DNA of 64,000 nt from DASUPK01 sp963800285 (GCA_963800285.1 CAWDAL010000010.1:124001-188000), one strand, 5' to 3'; counted from the first letter of the stretch, positions 1 to 8,480 are shown. Notes: generated from the sequence alone by a model not told the origin. Numbers and translations are program-made.

Positions 1-597
1 GTCACTCAGGTTGTTGGTGATCCCATGCCAGAAGTGCTCGTTCTTGAAGTGGTGGAGGCGGTGGTTTCGCCAGATCGCCCTGTAGGCGCTCGTCTTCGGC
101 ACGTATGCGGTGTGGATCAGGAAGTGCGTCCACTCGTAGACGAAGACCATGCAGTAGCCCGCGATCGCCCCGCTCACCAACGCTCCGAGGGGAACCGGCC
201 CGGCGAGCAGCGTCACGATCACCGAGACCAGACCGACGGTGAACGGCACCGCGACGAGCATCAGGAACGCCGCCTGCCACCAGTAGAGGAGGACCATGTC
301 CAGGTCGTTCGGATCACCGTGGTGGGCGCGGTGGGCGCGGGCGGCGACCGTCTCGACCTCGCGGCCGTGGAGCTTGATCGGCTTGGCGTGGAGCAGGTAG
401 ACGTGGATCGCCCATTCCCCGAACGGATAGATCGCGAGCAGCGCGGCGACGGCCACCGCGTCCCGCCAGGTCAGATCGCCGATCACGGCCCTCAGGACCA
501 GCAGCGCCACGATGCCGCCCCCGATCACCCAGGGCGACTCCTTGCGCAGGAACTCCCGGCGCGCCTGCCCGAGGGAGCTGACCTCTCCGGAACGCAT
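1..597 (-). CDS. Fatty acid hydroxylase / sterol desaturase family membrane protein (3' end cut by window)
   Basis: The 199 visible residues form an integral-membrane di-iron hydroxylase. Histidines are spaced as in the fatty-acid-hydroxylase superfamily: H65/H70 (EWAIHVYLLH), H89/H92/H93 (HRAHH), H158/H162 (WTHFLIH) and H179/H182/H183 (HRLHH). Hydrophobic segments lie near residues 22-40, 47-58, 106-131 and 136-155. The family hydroxylates or desaturates lipid acyl chains or carotenoids at the membrane; the substrate here cannot be told. I chose the ATG at 597. A GTG three codons upstream (606) is in frame and also possible. The C-terminus lies outside the window. Confidence 0.85.
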   Translation of the reverse strand, partial: MRSGEVSSLGQARREFLRKESPWVIGGGIVALLVLRAVIGDLTWRDAVAVAALLAIYPFGEWAIHVYLLHAKPIKLHGREVETVAARAHRAHHGDPNDLDMVLLYWWQAAFLMLVAVPFTVGLVSVIVTLLAGPVPLGALVSGAIAGYCMVFVYEWTHFLIHTAYVPKTSAYRAIWRNHRLHHFKNEHFWHGITNNLSD

Positions 598-722
598 CTC
601 GACCACGGAGCCTAGTCCCGCGCCGGTCCCGGGAGGAACTGCGACACCTCGGGCCCCGCCCGAGTAGGGTGCCGGACTACGCATTACTGGGTAGTCACCA
701 CCCGGGGGAAAGAAACGGGGCG

Positions 723-1356
723 ATGGGGCGAATGACCTTGATCGATGTCCTTCGGAAGTCGACCGGCCGGCGCCGCCTGCTGGCGATCGCGCTCGCGTCC
801 GGGCTGCTCGTCGCCGTGCCGACTCTGGCGGTGGCGCACATCGAGCGCGCTTCCTATTGGCCCGATCCCGCTCCCGACACCTCGGTCGATCCGCCCGCCG
901 TTGAAGTTGTTCGAGTAGAAGTCGTTGTTCTCGATCAGGTCCGAGTCCTGCGGGAAACCGGGATGGCCGGGCGCCGTGAAGACGTCCGTCGAGAACCCTG
1001 GGTGTTCCCGTAGAACTCGTTGTCGTGAATCCAGACGGGAACGTCATGGGGGGTCGCCCCCGACGGCAGCAAGCGGCCGAACGGGACCGACTTCTGGTGG
1101 GACGCCTTCGCCGCGAACACGGGCAACTGCTGGCACGACAACACCGGCGTCAACGGCGATCGGGCGAGCCTGACCAGCACGCCGCCGCAGGCGCCCGTCC
1201 CCGGGGTCTCGCTTCCGGGCTTCCCTGCCGGAGGACTGCTCGACCAGCGTCGGGACAGGCGGGCCCACTCAGGAGGCCGAGCTGCTCGCCTGCTTCGCCG
1301 ACATCTCGGCGGACACGCACACCTGCGACTGGTTCTCCACGCCGCCCAAGCCATAG
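723..1356 (+). pseudogene. Scrambled remnant of a secreted right-handed beta-helix-like protein
   Basis: Three pieces of what looks like one secreted protein are present, but not collinear. The plus-strand start (ATG 723 or 732) encodes a signal peptide (RRLLAIALASGLLVAVP) and a mature start AHIERASYWPDP. Bases about 902-1046 make sense only on the minus strand, reading VWIHDNEFYGN and, after a 1-nt shift, GHPGFPQDSDLIENNDFYSN, which is typical beta-helix repeat text. From about 1056 the plus strand resumes with PNGTDFWWDAF, NTGNCWHDN and, in another frame, TQEAELLACF and DWFSTPPKP before the stop at 1354-1356. The middle has therefore been inverted and shortened, with at least two further frameshifts. 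It cannot make a normal protein. Confidence 0.7.
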
Positions 1357-1602
1357 CCTGCCCCGGCCGACGCGGGCCGGCTCCGGGCATGCGGGAGAGG
1401 GGCCGACCCGGGGAGCCTCCCGTGGCTCCGCGCGCCGGTCCCTCAGCCTTCCCCGCTTGTGTACCCCTGAGTACGACTCGAAGACTGGCGGCATCTTACC
1501 CAATTTTGCCCTGCATGAAAGTGATTAGGCCGAAGGTCCATTTTTGGGGACCCTGCAGGCGGGTGTGTGGCCTCATGGGCCGCAGGTACGCTCCGCGTGC
1601 TG
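1357..1602. other. Intergenic region upstream of tRNA-Arg
   Basis: I see no convincing gene in these 246 bases. A locally A+T-richer stretch around 1490-1535 is the likeliest place for the tRNA-Arg promoter, but I cannot name -35 and -10 boxes with confidence. Confidence 0.4.
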
Positions 1603-1676
1603 GCCCCCGTAGCTCAGCTGGATAGAGCGCCGGCCTTCTAAGCCGGATGTCGCAGGTTCGAATCCTGCCGGGGGCG
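1603..1676 (+). tRNA. tRNA-Arg (anticodon TCT)
   Basis: The 74-nt cloverleaf has a 7-bp acceptor (GCCCCCG with CGGGGGC), D arm AGCTC..GAGC, anticodon stem CCGGC/GCCGG with loop CTTCTAA (anticodon TCT, reading AGA), and T arm GCAGG-TTCGAAT-CCTGC. The discriminator is G and no CCA is encoded. Confidence 0.97.
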
Positions 1677-1777
1677 CTCCGATCTCCTCGAGCCACCCAC
1701 GCAACTCTCTTTAGGGGCCTGGGTTAGATTGCCCGAGCCCGAGGGACGGACCCCCGGCGCGGAGAGAGGAGATCGAG

Positions 1778-3013
1778 TTGGAGGCCCAGCTTTCGGTTCG
1801 CGTCCGGAGGACGCTTGCGCTCGCGGTTGTCGCATCGGCCGCGGTACTGCTGTTCGCGCTCGGCTCGCAGCGCGCCGAGGCGAAGGCGAAGCACCAGCAC
1901 AAGCTCGCCAAGGCCCCGAAGGGCCTCAAGTTCTACAAGCCGCCGAAGCATCTCCCCAAGCGCCACGGAACCCTGATCTGGGCGCGCAAGGCTCGCGGCA
2001 TCGTCCGCCTGGCCGACGCGAAGTACACGAAGCTGGTCCTCTACTCCTCGCGCACGCCGCAGGGAGCCAAGGACGCCATCTCCGGGTCGGTCAGCGTCCC
2101 CAAGGGCAAGCCGCCGAAGGGCGGCTGGCCGGTGATCACCTGGTCGCACGGGACGACTGGCGTGGCGGACATCTGCGCCCCCTCGCGCGACGGGCTGGAC
2201 CCGTCGGCCAACACGGGGGAGAGCTACATCAACCCCGAGCTGAACGAGTGGCTCCGCGCCGGTTACGCGGTTCTGCGCACGGATTACGAGGGTCTCGGGA
2301 CCCCCGGCCCGCATCCCTATCTGATCGGGACCTCGGAGGGCCGCAGCGTCCTCGACATCGTGCAGGCCGCTCGCCAGTTGGACTCGAAGATCTCGAAGCG
2401 CTACCTGATCGCCGGCCACTCCCAGGGCGGCCAGTCGGCCCTGTTCGCGGCGGGCCTCGCCGGCACCTGGCAGCCGAAGCTGAAGCTGCGCGGCACGGTC
2501 GCCTTCGCGCCGGCGTCGCACATCGTCAACCAGGTTCCCCTGCTGTCCGTCTTCAAGACGCCGGGCAGCCTGACCGCGCTGGCCACGATGATCCTCAACG
2601 GCGCCACGACGCAGTCGAGCGCGATCGACGTCAACCAGATCATTTCGGACGAGGCGCTGCAGTTCTATCCGCTGCTCCAGAGCCAGTGCCTGAGCCGGTT
2701 GGGCCAGTCGGACGAGCTCGGGGGCATCCCGCCGTCGCACCTCCTGCGCCCCGCAGCGGATCTGAGCGCGCTCAACCCGGTGCTGGCCGCCATGAACCCG
2801 GCGGTCACCACCGCGGCGCCGATCCTGATCCCGCAGGGCGGGTCGGACACCACGGTCTTCCCCAACTTCACGTCCCAGCTCAAGGACGAGCTGGTGGGGC
2901 TGGGGGACCAGGTGACCTACAAGACCTACCCTGGCATCGATCACGTCGGCGTGGTGACCGCTGGCGAGGCGGACGCACTCGCCTTCTTCGAGCAGATGCT
3001 CCCACCGCGCTGA
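1778..3013 (+). CDS. Secreted alpha/beta-hydrolase of the secretory lipase (LIP) type
   Basis: The 411-residue protein has an N-terminal signal or anchor (residues 11-30, LALAVVASAAVLLFAL), then a Lys-rich linker and an alpha/beta-hydrolase domain. WSHGTTG (122-128) fits the oxyanion region and GHSQGG (213-218, Ser215) the nucleophile elbow. Acid and histidine candidates are GGSDTTVF and YPGIDHVG near the C-terminus. This layout matches LIP-family secreted lipases/esterases, which would cleave ester lipids outside the membrane. The start is TTG at 1778, chosen because GGAGAGAGGAG sits directly upstream and the signal peptide begins there. It stands alone between two tRNA genes. Confidence 0.8.
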   Translation: MEAQLSVRVRRTLALAVVASAAVLLFALGSQRAEAKAKHQHKLAKAPKGLKFYKPPKHLPKRHGTLIWARKARGIVRLADAKYTKLVLYSSRTPQGAKDAISGSVSVPKGKPPKGGWPVITWSHGTTGVADICAPSRDGLDPSANTGESYINPELNEWLRAGYAVLRTDYEGLGTPGPHPYLIGTSEGRSVLDIVQAARQLDSKISKRYLIAGHSQGGQSALFAAGLAGTWQPKLKLRGTVAFAPASHIVNQVPLLSVFKTPGSLTALATMILNGATTQSSAIDVNQIISDEALQFYPLLQSQCLSRLGQSDELGGIPPSHLLRPAADLSALNPVLAAMNPAVTTAAPILIPQGGSDTTVFPNFTSQLKDELVGLGDQVTYKTYPGIDHVGVVTAGEADALAFFEQMLPPR

Positions 3014-3070
3014 TCCGGTCGCCGGAGCTCGTCCGGCGGCGCCGGCTCACGCTAGATTGGAAGCCACGCG

Positions 3071-3143
3071 GTGGGCGTAGCTCAGTTGGTAGAGCTCCTG
3101 GTTGTGGTCCAGGTGGTCGCCGGTTCGAGTCCGGTCGCTCACC
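3071..3143 (+). tRNA. tRNA-His (anticodon GTG)
   Basis: The acceptor GTGGGCG pairs with CGCTCAC, the anticodon stem is CCTGG/CCAGG with loop TTGTGGT (anticodon GTG), and the T arm is GCCGG-TTCGAGT-CCGGT. C73 (3143) faces an encoded G at 3070, the G-1 typical of tRNA-His. From the anticodon loop onward the sequence is repeated exactly at 13944, so this gene appears to be the integration site of the following island. Confidence 0.95.
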
Positions 3144-3147
3144 CCTC
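3102..3147 (+). repeat. Putative attL: left copy of 46-bp direct repeat (tRNA-His 3' half)
   Basis: These 46 bases, from the anticodon loop to four bases past C73, recur without mismatch at 13944-13989. Tyrosine-recombinase islands commonly integrate at a tRNA anticodon loop or 3' end and leave such a duplication. Confidence 0.85.
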
Positions 3148-3447
3148 ACGAAGCCCTGCTAACGCGCGGGTTTCGTTGTTCATGGCGGGCGCCCCGCCAG
3201 CGCCCGGGTACTACGGGGGGTACTAGAAGGGGTCGTCCCCCATAGCTTCCCGTTGGGCGATAGCGGGTTGAAAGCTGCGCTTCTCGTCTCTATGAAGAAG
3301 GGTCGTCTGTCAAGTAGCGATCGGTGGTTCTAGTCGGGCCCCCTCTCGGCTCGAGGGCTTGGAGCGGTGCTCATGTCTCTATGGCCTCCTCGTCGGGGAG
3401 GACCAGGTCATTGGATGTTCGCTCCCGGCGCAAGTCCAAAAGGGCGG
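3148..3447. other. Gene-free left end of island: hairpin, paired GGTACTA motifs, IS110 3' flank
   Basis: The first bases form a terminator-like hairpin (ACGAA.CCC against GGG.TTCGT, about 3148-3176) followed by TTGTT, positioned to end tRNA-His transcription. At 3205-3225 lies CGGGTACTAC followed by GGGGGG and TACTA, a pattern mirrored at the right end (13837-13858). The remaining roughly 220 bases are the downstream flank of the IS110 transposase. They contain no ORF I believe and could hold the element's non-coding end. Confidence 0.45.
3205..3225 (+). repeat. Paired GGGTACTA motif, left end
   Basis: Two directly repeated GGTACTA cores lie 58 bp inside the left tRNA repeat. A near-identical pair (GGGTACTAC, CT, GGGGTACTA) lies 86 bp inside the right repeat, in the same orientation. 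The placement suggests recombinase arm-type sites, which is inference. Confidence 0.45.
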
Positions 3448-4488
3448 TCAGGCCGCCAGACGAAAAGCGGCGCCTTTGGGAGCGAACGACTCGTTGCGGG
3501 TGAGCATGTGCCAGATCGCCACCGTCAGCTTGCGGGCGATGTCGACCTGGGCGACCTTGGCGCCGCGCTGTTTGCCGAGTCGGCGCTTGTTTCGCTGGTA
3601 GCGCTCCGCGTAGGCGGGGTGGCGAAGGGCGTGCATGGTCGCCTCGAGCAGCGCCCAGCGCAGGTAGCGCGGACCCTGCTTGGTCAGAGGGCCGCGGCGG
3701 TCTGAGTCGCCCGACTGCACCACCCGCGGGCAAAGGCCCGTGTAGCCGGTCAGCTTCGTCGCCGAGGCAAAGCGGCTGATCTCGCCGATCTCGGCGGCGA
3801 TCGTGAAGGCCAGGACCGAGCCGATCCCCGGCACCGTCAAGAGCCTCGGAACGTAGGGGTGCTCGGCGCCGCCCGCCGCAAGGCGGGAGTTGATCTCCGA
3901 GATCTGGGCCTCGAGGCAGTCGATCAGCTCGAGGCTCGCCAGCACGTTGCCGAGCCAGGGCTCCGGCACCTCCAACCTTGCGAGCAGCTCGCGGCCGGCG
4001 ACCCCGAAGAGATCGCTCACCGGGCAGGGGCGCCCGAAGCTCATCAGGGTCGAGTGGATCCGGTGCTTCAGCTGGCTGCGGTGCTTGACCAGGTGCAACC
4101 TGAAGCGGGCGAGCTCTCGCTCCTCCCTGACCCTCGGGTCGGGCAGCCAGATCGCCGGCACCAGGTCGCGCTGGCTGAGCAGCGCCAGCACCCGGGCGTC
4201 GATCCGGTCGGTCTTGGCGGCCAGCGGCGCCAGGCCCTTGACCTTGGCGGCGTCGGCGATCTCGACCGCCCAGCCGAGCGACTCCAGGGTGTCGTGGACG
4301 AAGCGGGCGCCGGTCATCGACTCGATCACCCCCACCACCGGCTCGCCGTGGGCGCCGGCCCGGCGTGCCAGCCCTCTCAGGCCGTCATGGTCAGGCGGGC
4401 AGGCGAGCTCCTCGATGAGCTCGCCCTGGTCGGAGAGCAGGCAGACGTCGATCCTCTTGCGAGATAGATCCAGCCCAGCGTGCAACAT
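3448..4488 (-). CDS. IS110-family transposase (DEDD recombinase), intact
   Basis: The 346 residues have the IS110 layout. An N-terminal RuvC-like DEDD domain carries acidic positions in GLDLSRKRID, VIESMTG and KTDRIDARV. A central helical region follows, then the C-terminal Transposase_20 domain with LLTVPGIGSVLAFTIAAEIG and the Ser-containing VQSGDSDRRGPLTKQG. The length is normal and there is no frameshift, so it may be active. The start is ATG at 4488. Only about 80 bp separate it from an NTF2 gene remnant upstream, whereas the downstream side has a longer non-coding stretch. I cannot define the element ends, because IS110 elements usually lack clear terminal inverted repeats. Confidence 0.9.
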   Translation of the reverse strand: MLHAGLDLSRKRIDVCLLSDQGELIEELACPPDHDGLRGLARRAGAHGEPVVGVIESMTGARFVHDTLESLGWAVEIADAAKVKGLAPLAAKTDRIDARVLALLSQRDLVPAIWLPDPRVREERELARFRLHLVKHRSQLKHRIHSTLMSFGRPCPVSDLFGVAGRELLARLEVPEPWLGNVLASLELIDCLEAQISEINSRLAAGGAEHPYVPRLLTVPGIGSVLAFTIAAEIGEISRFASATKLTGYTGLCPRVVQSGDSDRRGPLTKQGPRYLRWALLEATMHALRHPAYAERYQRNKRRLGKQRGAKVAQVDIARKLTVAIWHMLTRNESFAPKGAAFRLAA

Positions 4489-4745
4489 GTGTTGGGGCCT
4501 CCTTGGTGCTCGTTTTTCGGTTGCACGTCAAGCGTGGCAACCGGGGAGGTCCTTCTTCATGTCAGTCCAAAGCGGCTATTCCGACAGCCCGGCGGCTTCG
4601 AGGGCCGTTGCCCGTTCGCGTTTCGGAAAGCTCGGAACACGCCGATCCCTGTTTTCGCATCGGAAGCCGCGTGTTCGAGCAGATGGACGATCCAGGGCCG
4701 CTGATACGGCTCATTGCCAAAGAGCCCGCCCAATAGAGTTTTGCG
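4489..4745. other. Gap between IS110 and the oxidoreductase fusion, with repeat debris
   Basis: The stretch holds the short upstream flank of the IS110 gene, a half copy of the island repeat (GTCCAAAGCGG near 4565) and the tail of an NTF2-like gene listed separately. The rest, up to the ATG at 4746, looks like decayed coding sequence. Confidence 0.4.
4576..4660 (-). pseudogene. 3' remnant of an NTF2/SnoaL-like gene
   Basis: Read on the minus strand, the end encodes RERATALEAAGLSE followed by a stop at 4578-4576. This is the same C-terminal signature that closes the intact NTF2-like genes at 6.8-12.3 kb. Upstream the reading frame loses similarity within about 25 codons, so only the tail survives, next to the half-repeat at 4565. 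Confidence 0.6.
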
Positions 4746-6472
4746 ATGACCCGCATGTCGGCCCCAATACTCCTAGCCATCGACTCCGACCCCGACGCGC
4801 CGGACCGCGTCGAGCGGGAGCTGCGCGACCGCTACGCAAGTAGCTATCGCGTCGTCGGTACGGACTCGCCGGAGGAGGCGCTCGCGCTCCTGACCGAGCT
4901 CGCGGATGCGGGGGAGGACGTGGCCCTGGTGCTCGCCGCACAGTGGCTCCCGCAGATCACCGGCGGCGAGCTGCTCGAGCGCGTGCGCCGGCTCCACCCG
5001 CACGCCAGGCGCGGGCTGCTGGTCGGCTGGGGAGAGTGGGGAGAACGGCAAACCGCCGAGGCGATCTTCGAGTCGATGGCGCTGGGGCGAATCGACTACT
5101 ACGTGCTGAGACCTGCAGCCTCACCGGACGAGCTCTTTCACCAGGCCATCTCCAGCTTCCTGCTCGAGTGGACCGAGACTCAGCTGATCGCGCCGCATAC
5201 GGTCCGCGTCGTGGCCGACGCCTGGGCGGGGAGAGCGTACGAGCTGAGGAACACCCTTCAAAGCTGCGCGGTGCCGCATGCTTTCCACCTGAGCGACTCG
5301 CGGGAGGGGCACGTCGAGCTTGACAGGGCCGGGCCGGGGGCGAAGCTCCCGCTGATGGTCCTTCCCGACGGTCGGGTCCTCAGCGACCCAACGAACGTGG
5401 AGATCGCCGACGCCACCGGTGCCTGGATCGACCCCGACCGGGAAGACTTCGACGTGGTCATCGTCGGTGCCGGACCGGCGGGCCTTTCGGCGGCGGTCTA
5501 CGGTGCCTCCGAGGGCCTGCAGACCCTGGTCGTGGACGAGGGCGGGGTCGGTGGACAGGCCAGCTCGAGCTCGCTGATCCGGAATTACCTGGGCTTCCCG
5601 CGCGGGGTCAGCGGAAGGCGACTCGCCCAGCAGGCCTACCAGCAGGCCTGGGTCTTCGGAGGGAATTACGCCCTCATGCACAGGGTGAATGCCCTCAGTC
5701 GGGTCGGTGACCGGCTGCAGGTGATCCTCCCCGAAGACCGGCGCATCAACGCCCGAGCGGTGATCCTCGCCACGGGAGCCGCCTACCGAGGTTGGGCGTC
5801 CCTGAGCTCGAAGCCCTGAAAGGTGCCGGGGTCTTCTATGGCGGTCCTGCGTCGGAGGCCCCCGCGCTGGCCGGGAAGGACGCCTACATCGTGGGCGGCG
5901 CGAACTCAGCCGGGCAAGCAGCGTTGCATCTGGCACGCTACGCACGCCAGGTCACCCTCGTGGTGCGTGCTCAGTCGCTCGGCGCGGGGATGTCTGACTA
6001 TCTGGTGAAGGAAGTGGAGGCGACGCCGAACGTAGTGGTCCGCGTAGGCAGCGAGGTGGTTGGCGGCGGAGGCGACGGGAGACTCCAATTCTTGGTGCTT
6101 CGCGAGGGTGCGACCGGAGAAGACGAGAAGGTCACCGCCGATGGGCTCTTCGTGCTCATCGGGGCTCGGCCGCAGACCGATTGGCTGCCCGCGGAGATCG
6201 CCAGAGACCGACAGGGTTTCCTGCTCACGGGCCCGGATCTCGCGGACGAGCATGAGTGGCCGCTTGAGCGCCGCCCGTTGCGGCTCGAGACCGGTATGCC
6301 GGGCGTGTTCGCAGCGGGCGATGTGCGGCATGGATCAGTAAAGCGCGTGGCCTCCGCGGTCGGAGAAGGGTCGATTGCGATCCAGCTCGTCCACGGCCTC
6401 TTCGCGACCGACCGCCTGCATCCCGGGGCCGCCGCGAACGAGGCGACCCCAGCGCGCAGTCAACGAAGCTAA
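4746..6472 (+). pseudogene. Receiver-domain / FAD-dependent oxidoreductase fusion, frameshifted
   Basis: Codons from ATG 4746 encode a receiver-like domain (about residues 1-120), a thioredoxin-like linker domain, then an FAD Rossmann domain (VVIVGAGPAGLSAAVYG, GGVGGQASSSS, ILATGAA). About one base is missing near 5788; the text resumes in another frame as LGVPELEALKGAGVFYGG, the NADPH domain (YIVGGANSAGQAA) and the closing FAD motif (GVFAAGDVR). The architecture is that of fused response regulator/thioredoxin-reductase proteins. The position expected to hold the CxxC reads VFYGGPASEA, so disulfide reductase activity is unlikely. The receiver reads VLAAQWLPQITG where a phosphorylatable Asp would be expected. 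It may be a pseudogene or contain a sequencing error. Confidence 0.8.
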
Positions 6473-6530
6473 AGCTGAAGAAGCTCTAGCGCATGCTCCT
6501 CCGCCAGGCGTAGTAGCCCCGCTCGGGCTC

Positions 6531-6569
6531 CTTTCCATGCAAAGCAGCACTCTGCGTCCAAACTGGTGG
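6531..6569. repeat. Twin-hairpin island repeat, copy 1 (second hairpin decayed)
   Basis: CTTT-CCATGC-AAAG forms the first hairpin. The second half (CTGCGTCCAAACTGG) retains the GTCCAAA loop region but not a good stem. Confidence 0.6.
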
Positions 6570-6704
6570 CAGGTCCTTTCGCGTGAAGGCGGGTGCCTTC
6601 TTCCACCTCCTAGCTCACTGCTCTGGCCTCCCCGCCTGGGCGTGTTGCCCATTCCGTTGCCCACCCGCGGGTTCCGGGCCGCTTGGGCAGCGTCTGAGCA
6701 GAAG

Positions 6705-6730
6705 AAAACCCCGCCTGAGCGGGGCTTTCT
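6705..6730. terminator. Bidirectional rho-independent terminator
   Basis: The stem CCCCGC/GCGGGG (6709-6714, 6719-6724) has a CTGA loop. It is followed by CTTTCT on the plus strand and TTTTCTTC on the minus strand, so it can stop both the oxidoreductase transcript and the tRNA remnant's transcript. Confidence 0.75.
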
Positions 6731-6734
6731 CAGG

Positions 6735-6776
6735 TGCCGGAAGGAGGGACTCGAACCCCCGACACGCGGATTATGA
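6735..6776 (-). tRNA. 3' fragment of a CAT-anticodon tRNA (Met/Ile2-like), not functional
   Basis: On the minus strand the sequence runs from the anticodon loop (TCATAA) through half of the anticodon stem, a variable region, T arm GGGGG-TTCGAGT-CCCTC and an acceptor-like CTTCCGG. A terminator follows directly. The 5' half is absent. Like the tRNA-His copy, identity starts in the anticodon loop, as expected of an attachment-site remnant. Confidence 0.6.
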
Positions 6777-6825
6777 TGCTGGCCCGCTGGCTCCGGCTGC
6801 CTGCGGGTGATCCGCATTTTGCCTG

Positions 6826-7227
6826 CTACTCCCGCAGCCCGGCGGCTTCGAGGGCTTCCTCCCGCTCTTCTCCGAAGTAGGTCCACCTGACGGGCTCACC
6901 ATCGCGGAACGTCCACAGGTTCCAGACAAGAGCCTCAACCTCAGCGCCGCTCAGCTTGCCGCGTCCGCCGAAGCGGATCAGCACGAGCACCTTGTCGCCT
7001 GCGTCGATCAGCTCTTCGACTTCCAACCTCGCCCCATCCGCCCAGGGCGCATCGAGGTCGCGAAAGAAGGCGCGCATTTCATCGGGCCCACGAAGCATCA
7101 CGGGGTCTATGCGCCGCCGCGACAGATCGATCACGAAATCCGGTGGAAGCAGGTCCCAGGCTTCCGCGTCGCCGCGATCGATCATCGCGTAGACGTTCCG
7201 GACGAACTCCACGTTCTGCTCAGAAAT
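6826..7227 (-). CDS. NTF2/SnoaL-like protein
   Basis: About 130 residues form one NTF2-like alpha+beta barrel: a helix with EFVRNVYAMIDRGD, the strand motif VEELIDAGDKVLVLIRFGGRG, ALVWNLWTFRDGEPV, and the C-terminal signature EALEAAGLRE. The family covers small ligand-binding proteins and enzymes such as polyketide cyclases, so no function can be assigned. The 5' end is odd. The usual MSEENVE start appears as ATT-TCT-GAG-CAG-AAC-GTG (ISEQNV). Translation must therefore use ATT (7227) or the internal GTG (7212). An IS110 element begins only a few bases upstream and probably cost the gene its ATG and leader. Confidence 0.75.
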   Translation of the reverse strand: MSEQNVEFVRNVYAMIDRGDAEAWDLLPPDFVIDLSRRRIDPVMLRGPDEMRAFFRDLDAPWADGARLEVEELIDAGDKVLVLIRFGGRGKLSGAEVEALVWNLWTFRDGEPVRWTYFGEEREEALEAAGLRE

Positions 7228-7233
7228 AAGCGC

Positions 7234-8480
7234 TCACCTCGCCCCCTCGGCCACGGGTTCCAGCGTAACGCGCTGACCGAGACGCTCTAGCTGGCGGACG
7301 AGGTGTCGGGTCAGGCGCTCGGGCCGCTCGCGGTCGAGGAAGTAGTCCCCGCCGAGATTCTCGTAGGGGCGGTGATCGCGCAGGATGTAGTAGGCGCTGA
7401 CGAGGATCGAGTGGGCGACGGCGACGATCGCCTTTTGGTGCCCGCGGCGTCGCTTGATCCGCGCGTATTGAGCGTTCAGGTAGGTGCCGCGCGTGCGCCC
7501 CGCGGCCGAGTTGGCGGCCTCGACGAGCGCGGTGCGAAGCCAGCCGTCGCCCTGCGCGTCTTGCCGCTCTTGCGCTTGCCGGCCGACTCGTCGTTTCCGG
7601 GGCAGATCGCGGCCCAGCTGGCGGCGTGACGGTGCGTGGGGAAGCGGCTCATGTCCGGGCCGAGCTCGGCCAGGATCACCTCGGCGGTCCGTTGCGCGAC
7701 GCCCGGGATCGTGCAGAGCAGCTCGACCTCAGGCTCGAAAGGGCGCAGGCGCTCCTCGATCTCGCCGGAGAGCTCCTCGATCGTCTCGTCCAGGTAGTCG
7801 ACGTGGGCGAGCAGGCGCGAGACGATCAGCGCGTGATGGGAGGAGAAGCGCCCCTGGAGGGCGCGGCGAAGCTCCGGCAGCTTGCGCCTCAGCTTGCCGC
7901 GCGCCAGCTCGGCGAGCGCCTCGGGGTCGTTTTGACCCTCGCATAGCTCGGCGAGCATCGCCCGGCCGGAGACGCCGAGCGTGCGGGTCGCGACCGAGGC
8001 GAGCATGATGTTGGCGTCCTCGAGCAGCTTCTGCAGGCGATTGGCCTCCCGCTGGCGCTCCCAGACAAGCGACTTGCGATAGCGGGTGAGGTAGCGCAGC
8101 TCGCGGATCGGCTTCGGCGGCACGAAGCTGGGCCGCAGGAGACCGTGCTCGAGCAGCTGGCAGAGCCACTGCGCGTCCCCGACGTCGGTCTTTCGGCCGG
8201 GCACGTTCTTGACGTGCGCGGCGTTGACCAAGAGCAGCTCGCAGTCGTCCTCGAGCAGGTAGTAGACCGGCTTCCAGTAGACGCCGGTGGCCTCCATCGC
8301 GACGTGGGTTATGCCGAGGCCCTTGAGCCAGTCGCGCAGGGCGAGCAGGTCGGGCGTCATCGTCTCGAACTCGGCCCGAAGCTCGGCCCGCTCGCCCTTT
8401 TGGTCGGGCACCCGGGCGCAGGCAGTCACCTGGCGCTTGTGGACGTCGAGCGCCGCGCAGCGCTCCAGCAGCTTCTCCAT
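7234..8480 (-). pseudogene. IS110-family transposase with a single frameshift
   Basis: The N-terminal part from ATG 8480 is complete: DEDD residues in AALDVHKRQV, MEATGVYWKP and KTDVGDAQWL, then TIPGVAQRTAEVILAELG and the conserved ESAGKRKSGKTR. At about 7567 one base is missing. The proper continuation (GDGWLRTALVEAANSAA, then AVAHSILVSAYYIL and PVAEGAR before a stop at 7234) is in another frame. Restoring one base gives about 415 residues, a normal IS110 length. It differs clearly from the transposase at 3448-4488, so two separate elements invaded the island. Confidence 0.85.

Larger units (their letters stand above)
6473..6825. other. Gene-free stretch with island repeat, terminator and tRNA fragment
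   Basis: No gene is supported here. The stretch contains a decayed copy of the twin-hairpin repeat (6531-6569), a strong GC hairpin with T-runs (6709-6724) and a 3' tRNA fragment on the minus strand (6735-6776). Confidence 0.6.

Noticed and set aside
1724..2944. Long minus-strand open frame across the lipase gene
   Set aside because: High G+C gives long antisense frames; this one is Arg/Gly-rich without domains and lies opposite a clear hydrolase. The same holds for the long frames opposite valS, proB, obgE, the GMC gene and rodA.
4746..6472. Calling this gene a thioredoxin reductase
   Set aside because: The expected CxxC is replaced by FYGGPASEA; only the FAD/NADPH fold and the fusion layout support the family.
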